Shown here piece by piece: positions 58,382-64,000 of a stretch of DNA of 64,000 bases. The notes beneath the pieces were generated by a model that did no database searches, was not told the DNA's origin, and was given only the letters and a program-made list of their open reading frames with translations. This DNA is from Acholoe squamosa. Its lineage: Eukaryota > Annelida > Polychaeta > Phyllodocida > Polynoidae. Position numbers and translations under genes: made by a program. Position 1 is the first letter of the stretch, and every line of letters starts with the position of its first letter. The DNA is taken from positions 186,001 through 250,000 of the forward strand of contig OX439049.1 in NCBI GenBank assembly GCA_949317995.1, given 5' to 3'.

Positions 58382-58907
58382 TGTAACCGTTGGGCCACCC
58401 GTTGGTAAGCCTGTCGGGTTATCTGTCTTTATGTGACTTTCGATACTTAGAGACAACAACACAAGGAACTCAGAGTTTCCAAAGCTTTATTACTTTGTTT
58501 GAACATGGGGTACTTGGTTCAAGTGACAAAGTGAGCACATGTCGATACTATAAGGGTAATAGTGTATGACTCTAGCTGCCTAGGTATCGGTAGTAGGTTT
58601 TTAACAGGTATTGGATATAGTACAGAGGTGCGAGAGGTCTTAGCGCCTAAGACACACTCACCTAGGTAGAGACATGTGGTCCTTTATATAGTAGACTCAT
58701 TAACACGTGACATAATTAACCTGTAGATTGCAATTAGCAACGGCGGGAACCGTGCGGCAGATATTAATCTTCTTACATAACGGGCTTAGCGCCGAATAGG
58801 TGAGGTAACGGTCGGTACTTATAAGTACCCGTGTTCACATTACCGGTCGATAAGATATTATCGACGTAGACATATTGTAGTCATAGGTTGTTTATAGACC
58901 CATTACA
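58382..58907 (-). mobile_element. Gypsy-2 3' LTR (526 bp)
   Basis: On the minus strand it starts TGTAATGGGTC directly after a polypurine tract (GAGGGGGGTAG) and ends AACGGTTACA. TATATAAAGG (about 58692-58681) and AATAAAG (about 58490-58484) mark U3 and R. It is inserted at the edge of the 34-bp minisatellite. The 5' LTR lies beyond the window. Confidence 0.85.
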
Positions 58908-59435
58908 CTACCCCCCTCAAGAATGAGAACAGGGTTTTCTTATATAGGAAAACATTGGTAGCATTATTAACATAGTTCTATAGACAAATTTTGTTTAAAT
59001 AGACATGTTGATGTAAGAAGTATGAGTAATATTGTAAGACCGAAAATAGGTCAATGTCATAGTACCGAACAGGTTATGATTACTCGGATCTGGCTAAGAT
59101 GGACCTACTATGTATTCAGCCCTGTATAGCAGCCGAGATGTCCAATACAGACGTACAACAATATGCTTCAATAAAACATAAGGGAAACTCCAATTGTTTT
59201 ATGTCTTTTGTTTCATAAAATAACAATATAGTCCGTAGAAGTCCAATAAGGGTAGGATATGATAGTAGTAGCTCCATAGCAAAAGTCTGTGAGCAAAATA
59301 TGGCAGGTATCCTTCTTCCACAGGCTAGTTAATAATAGTTCATAAGAGATCGTCCTTTGTAAATAAGGCACTATCATCCTTCTGTCGGTAAGGCGGCAGG
59401 GCTACCGGGGTCATCAGAATCTGTTGTTGATCGGA
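58908..59435 (-). other. Gypsy-2 3' non-coding region with polypurine tract
   Basis: Non-coding, AT-rich. The tract GAGGGGGG (minus strand, about 58918-58911) borders the LTR. Confidence 0.65.
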
Positions 59436-59493
59436 TTAGTCCATGGTCATGGCCAGGTCTGCATCCGATAGAGATGGGGAGCAGCTACCTAAG

Positions 59494-61912
59494 CTAGGTA
59501 GTGTCGCCATCTCCACGCGGCTTGTCCTCTTCCACAGGAGCTTCAGTATCCATCCGCTCCTGTGGTGCCGGAGAGACATCCTCCGTAGGAGGCTTGTACT
59601 CCTCGGCCGGTTCACTGTCACCTCCCGAAGGACGGAGGGTGAGCAACCCGGCCGGTGGCACCACAGGGAAGCCATGTGGTGGCATTCCCTGACTTTTCAG
59701 GCCGCTGGGGTCCCTCATACCCATCATGTAGAACATGTTGGTCTGGGATCCCATAGCCTGCCAGCCTGGAGGGGCAGTCATCCTCGGGTCCAATGTCAGG
59801 CTGGGCCCTAGGATGTGGCTACTCACCGGTGCGAGCGTCGGGTAGCCGTTGCTCTCCCAGACCTCCAGGGACATTCCAAACTGTCGATGGAAGTGTGAAG
59901 AGGCCTGATTCCACTTGAGAGTTATTTCCTCGTGACGTGCCTTGTCGAAGGCAGCGTCCCGGAAAACCTGTTCCCTGTACTCCTCCAGTTCTGCCTGGGC
60001 TCTTGCCTTCTCCTTAGCCCTCTTCTTCTCGTCCTCTTTGGACAACATCGAAGAGGCCATCAGTAGCGACTGTTCGAAAGTCGCCACTTGAGAGGCTAGA
60101 GTCCAGCTGAACTGATCTGTCAGCGAGTCCCGAAGCTCACGCACGGGGGCACTCATCCGCTCCGAGAACTCACTGCCTTCTTCTGGTAAGGGTCCAGGCA
60201 ACAAGGGCCTGGTCGTTCCAGCAGGAACCGACGGACCGTCGGAGTTCGAAGAGCTCCGTCGGGAACGTGGGTCCCCATGAGGCAGTCCCTCCAACCCAGG
60301 CTGTACCGAAGCAGCCGGACTGCTCCAGTTTATGCCATGGGGCGACTGGGTGGCCGTTTCGGTGATCCGGCCACCGACCTCTAGGTTAAGAGCACTGCTG
60401 ACAGTGCTCGTGGCAGAGGCCGACGATCGGGTCTGTGAGGGTTTGATCTTGATATCATCCAAGACCTTCAGGGATTGCTTTTGCCTCTCCAAGTAGGTCT
60501 GTCAGATGACGCTCGCTGCATCGGTGCCCCACACACCTTGCACGATAGAAGTCACTTTGTTGCACTCCCGCATCTTGGCTCTCGAGAGAGAGCCGGTAGC
60601 GGTGGTGCCAACCGACTTCTTAGCCGTTTCGGAACCAGAAGGTTTCAGCTTCGGCTTGGTTTCAGTCTTCTTGGCCGTGGTCTTAGCCTCCGGGGGTGGA
60701 CCCGATGACTCGTCCCTAGCACTAGAAGACTTTCTGGTGGGTGGCCGAGAGCGTTTCGAACCAGCAGAGGCGGTTTCAGAGTCCTGCTCTCTCGGCAAGA
60801 CGTCGGACCCGGACTCTCCCATTTCCTGTTGGGGTCCGTAGCCCTTGGTCTTACCGATACAACGGTCCCACTCATGGTCCACAAGTTTGAACCGGTTGAT
60901 CAGGCAGTTAGCTACTTGACGTTTCTGGAGGCGACCGGCACAGATTTCTCCGACCTTAGCCTCCCAACAAGTAGTCACCATACCGAGCGCTCTGGTGAGG
61001 GGGTGCTGATGGTAGCCATTCTTCATAAGATGGCGTACCACTATCCCTCGACGAGCATTTCGGTGGTACTCACCATCATCCCACAGCCGGCAGGCTGTCC
61101 TACCTTCGTCTGCTGGTACACAATAGACGTGGAGGTGGGTTGGTAGGTGAGTTTCACACAGAAGCCGAGCAAAGCGAGCCATGCTGGCGCATCTGATGGG
61201 GGGCCTAGCACCCGAATGTTCCTGGCACCTTTGAAAGGGACAGGGGTCGTAGTTCCTCCAGGAGTAGTTGAGCTTCATCCGAAGCTCATAACCAAGTGTC
61301 CAATTGCTGGAATCGAGGAGAGAGGTGAGTTCCTCCACATACAACTTGATCGGGTGGTCTGTGTCACTCATCCAATCCTCATCGTCCGAAAGACCGGTAT
61401 CGGGGTCAAACAGCTTAGGCACCCAGTGACGACCATTCTTGTCTTGTAGACTTTCAAGTGTCACATTCGGCCGGTTTGACAGCATTGGCCTCCTGTGCTT
61501 TCTTAGCACGGCGCCGTCTATCCTTGCGGGATTCCGAAGGGCCGTAACAAGTAGCTACTGCCACCTCATCTTCCACAATTTTCTCGGTCGGGTTGGTACC
61601 GGGATCCTCAGGGGCTTCAGATTCAGAAGAACGTTTCTTCTTCTTTTCCTTTGACCTCTTTTTGGAGTTAGTATCGGTAGTCTCAGTAGAGTTGACATCC
61701 ATGGCCTCCTCTCTGAGAACTACCGGTTTCGGTACACTCTGCCCAGGCAGCAGAGGGAGAGGCGGCGGTGTTGGTATGGTTCGAGTTGTGGTACTCTGGT
61801 CGGTAGGAAGCCGACCGGTACCCTCCTCACCATCCGATGCCAGCAACCTCCCCTTTTCTGCTGGAGTCAAGCTATCTGCGGTAGCCATACTGTTTGTATC
61901 AGAACCGGTCAA
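59494..61912 (-). pseudogene. Gypsy-2 accessory ORF with paired zinc fingers
   Basis: Three overlapping frames (61912-61454, 61509-60502, 60492-59494) form one coding region split by two frame changes. The first is Ser/Lys-rich (KKRSKEKKKKRSSE). The second has SDDEDWM, then a finger pair: CPFQRC...RFARLLCETH (first His replaced by Leu) and CVPADEGRTAC...H-x6-H. It ends in a basic, Ser/Pro-rich part. The third has a charged helix (EDEKKRAKEKARAQAELEEY) and an acidic end (ERMDTEAPVEEDKP). The DDE(D/E)WM, CPFxxCQ, RFAR and CVPxD motifs align with Gypsy-1 in the same order. No signal peptide or membrane segment. Role unknown; Gag-like or nucleic-acid-binding roles are possible. Confidence 0.7.
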
Positions 61913-62480
61913 ATCTTCTAAGAGATGTTGACTGTAGAATCTGGAATCAATTCTGAGCTCTGATGCCGTCCGCGCCTCTATTTATAGAGGGTCATCCGTT
62001 GGAACCGGACAGTGTGAACAGCCAATCAGCGTCTCGCAATATAGCACCACAGTTATCGGCGCCAAAAAAGGGTTTGACCAAATAATGAGATAATTAGGAT
62101 CGGTGACGCCCCTATCGGGTCGTCTCGGACCTTCGACTCCTTGATACTGCGCAAAGTGTTTCATTTGCCGCTTGGCATGGTACTGACAACATCTATTGGA
62201 TCCGAGTTGGTTCACATTGAAGTATAATAAAATGCACAGTGATATGTGGATCAAACATTCCCTTTGAACAGATGAATGCAGGCGACGCCTGTCCACCCAC
62301 CCTGGTCCTAGTATACTTCGCTCCCTGACTGGATATACACATGTGTAGTTACCATGAAGTAGTGTTTCTCGTTGTGTAATTTTTTCATAGGATCATTAGA
62401 TCCCGTTGCGGCCTACGGGGGATGGAAGGAGTATCTTACAACAAATAATCAAGACAATCAGGGTAATGTGGTAAACAGTC
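61913..62480 (-). other. Gypsy-2 spacer between pol and accessory ORF
   Basis: No convincing frame. It corresponds in position to the spacer of Gypsy-1. Confidence 0.4.
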
Positions 62481-63963
62481 CTAGATGAGAACTGGTATAT
62501 CACGACCACCCTTGCGTCGACTCCGCCGTAACGGCCTAGCCATATCCGAGGCGGCTGACCTAGATTTCTCTAGCTCAGCCCGCTCGATACGGGCTAATCT
62601 GGCCTTCAATCTGTCTCCGTGGTCACGAGCCGTGGGTTCGATTGATACAACAGCCGGGGCTTTGTTGATTTTAGCCTTCATTCCACGTTTGCGACTTTTC
62701 TTCCTTTGTCGTTTGATAGGGGCAGTCGGCGCCTTGACCTGCTGTGGTCTAGCGGTCGATGTTATTTCAGGAATTTTTGATTCTTCCTTATCGGTCGGTA
62801 GGTTAAACTCGTTGGCCGGTACCCCGTTCCAGGGTCGAAAACGGGCCACATGTGAGTTATATTTCCTACCACGGGCTGACTTCAGAAGAACAGTGGTTTC
62901 GTTAATCACTGCTAGAACTTCTAAGGGTCCAACCTAATCGTAATTGATCTTTTCATTGGCTTGCGGTGTGCTATACTGGACTACTAAGTCCCCGGGTGCA
63001 AACCTTCGGGTCCTTAAGTCCAGTATCGTAAGCTACCTTCTGTAATTTGGCCGATTGTTCCAAATTACTTCGTACCAATGAATAAGCTTCCCGCAACGTT
63101 TGTCTAAGTGCCTCAACAAAGGTCACGGTGCAGGGCTGCTCACCCACTAACCCTGGGACTCCGTACACCATGTCAGAAGGCATGAGGATCTCCTCTCCCA
63201 TAACCAACAGGTTAGGGGTACACCCGGTCGACGCATGCTCGGTAGCATTATAAGCGTGGGCTACATAGCGGGACTGGTCATCCCAGTCGTCCCTATGTTC
63301 ATTCACCATGGTGGTGAGGCAGCTTATGAGGGTCCCATTGAATCGTTCTACCAGACCGTCACTTTGAGGTCGGTAGGGATTCGTATGCGTCTTACAGATA
63401 TACGCCTTCTCACATAGTTCGGTCCAAAGATGAGATTCAAACTCTCGCCCTTGGTCGGAATGCAACATCAAGGGGGCTCCCCAGATGAGAATCCAGTTCT
63501 CAAAGAGTGCTGTTGCACAGGTGACAGCAGTATGGTTCGGTAGAGGATATACTTGGACGTACTTTGTATAGTAGTCCTGCACTACCATCATACATGTGTT
63601 GCCTGCCGGGGTAGTGTGGAATCCACTGATGATATCCACAGCTATACGGGCGAAACGGACACCTGGCTTAATGGAGATGCATTTATCACATTGCTTAACC
63701 CATCGACGGATGTTCTCCGTCATACCTGGCTAATAGTAACGGGATTTGATCTTTCGCTCAGTTCTCTCCCTTCCGAAGTGTGCCAAGGTCCTATGTCCGT
63801 GGCAGAAATCCAATATTTCCAGGCGGAGTTCATATGGAACTACCGCTTGTAAATTTTTTCTTCTGCCCGGTCGGGTCCTCCATTGACACAATACATTGTC
63901 TCTGACACATAGGTCATCCCACTGAGCCACTAGGGCTCGGGTCTCCTTGTGTTCTATAGACAA
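62481..63963 (-). pseudogene. Gypsy-2 integrase region of pol
   Basis: On the minus strand the zinc-binding domain (HGHRTLAHFG ... CDKC) is crossed by a TAG at about 63731 where the Gypsy-1 frame has Trp. The catalytic core is complete: VDIISGF (Asp), HSDQGREFE (Asp) and GLVERFNGT (Glu). A frame change near 63005 and a TAG near 62936 precede the C-terminal module. The protein ends in a basic tail (IKRQRKKSRKRGMKAK). Core spacing is normal and this copy shows what Gypsy-1 has lost. RT and gag lie outside the window. Confidence 0.85.
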
Positions 63964-64000
63964 TGCCGGTCTAGTTGGTTTCAGTTCACCGTTCTCGATC

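Overview
This is a gene-poor, repeat-dense window from a metazoan nuclear genome. The signs are spliced exons with GT-AG borders, Pol III-type tRNA-like elements, TTAGGG motifs, LINE, LTR and DNA transposons, and long minisatellites. A marine invertebrate such as a lancelet, hemichordate, mollusc or cnidarian fits best, but the species cannot be fixed from the sequence. I see no ordinary, intact housekeeping gene.

Layout. 0.75-7.7 kb: a nearly full-length LINE (minus strand) sits inside a 45-bp minisatellite. It encodes an L1/CR1-like ORF1, a NADAR (YbiA-like) domain, and an endonuclease/reverse transcriptase broken by a single stop. 10.4-15.1 kb: foldback and tRNA-derived repeats, a head-to-head telomeric motif, a 56-bp array, and a 40-bp array split by a 522-bp DNA transposon. 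17.1-20.4 kb: a 3.3-kb, 18-bp minisatellite whose unit matches the sub-terminal repeat of a MITE found at 54.9 kb. 22.7-23.6 kb: a tandem Death-domain gene remnant disrupted by a solo LTR. 24.5-27 kb: a long-period repeat enclosing a CTG/GGT-type array. 31-40.1 kb: decayed or spliced minus-strand genes. The main one is an intron-containing ISXO2/IS1595-like (Merlin-related) transposase whose exons join in phase. 32.98-33.71 kb: a miniature LTR element (TRIM) whose 252-bp LTRs each carry a whole tRNA-like gene matching its own primer-binding site.

41.2-54.8 kb: nested transposons. A second LINE is split by a 5'-truncated Ty3/Gypsy element and by a fragment of the first LINE, and that fragment is itself interrupted by a hAT-type MITE. 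56.3-64 kb: a 34-bp minisatellite abutting a second Gypsy element on the minus strand that runs off the window. Both Gypsy elements carry, between pol and the 3' LTR, a long homologous accessory ORF with paired C2H2-like fingers. One copy also has two ubiquitin-interacting-motif-like segments.

Nothing suggests that the genes cooperate in a host pathway. The links are between mobile elements: shared LTR termini (TGTAGGGGC...), 4-bp target duplications, nested insertions, and repeated insertion into minisatellites. The strongest candidates for something undescribed are the tRNA-bearing TRIM, the NADAR-carrying LINE, the zinc-finger/UIM accessory ORF of the Gypsy elements, and the minisatellite apparently grown from a MITE terminus.
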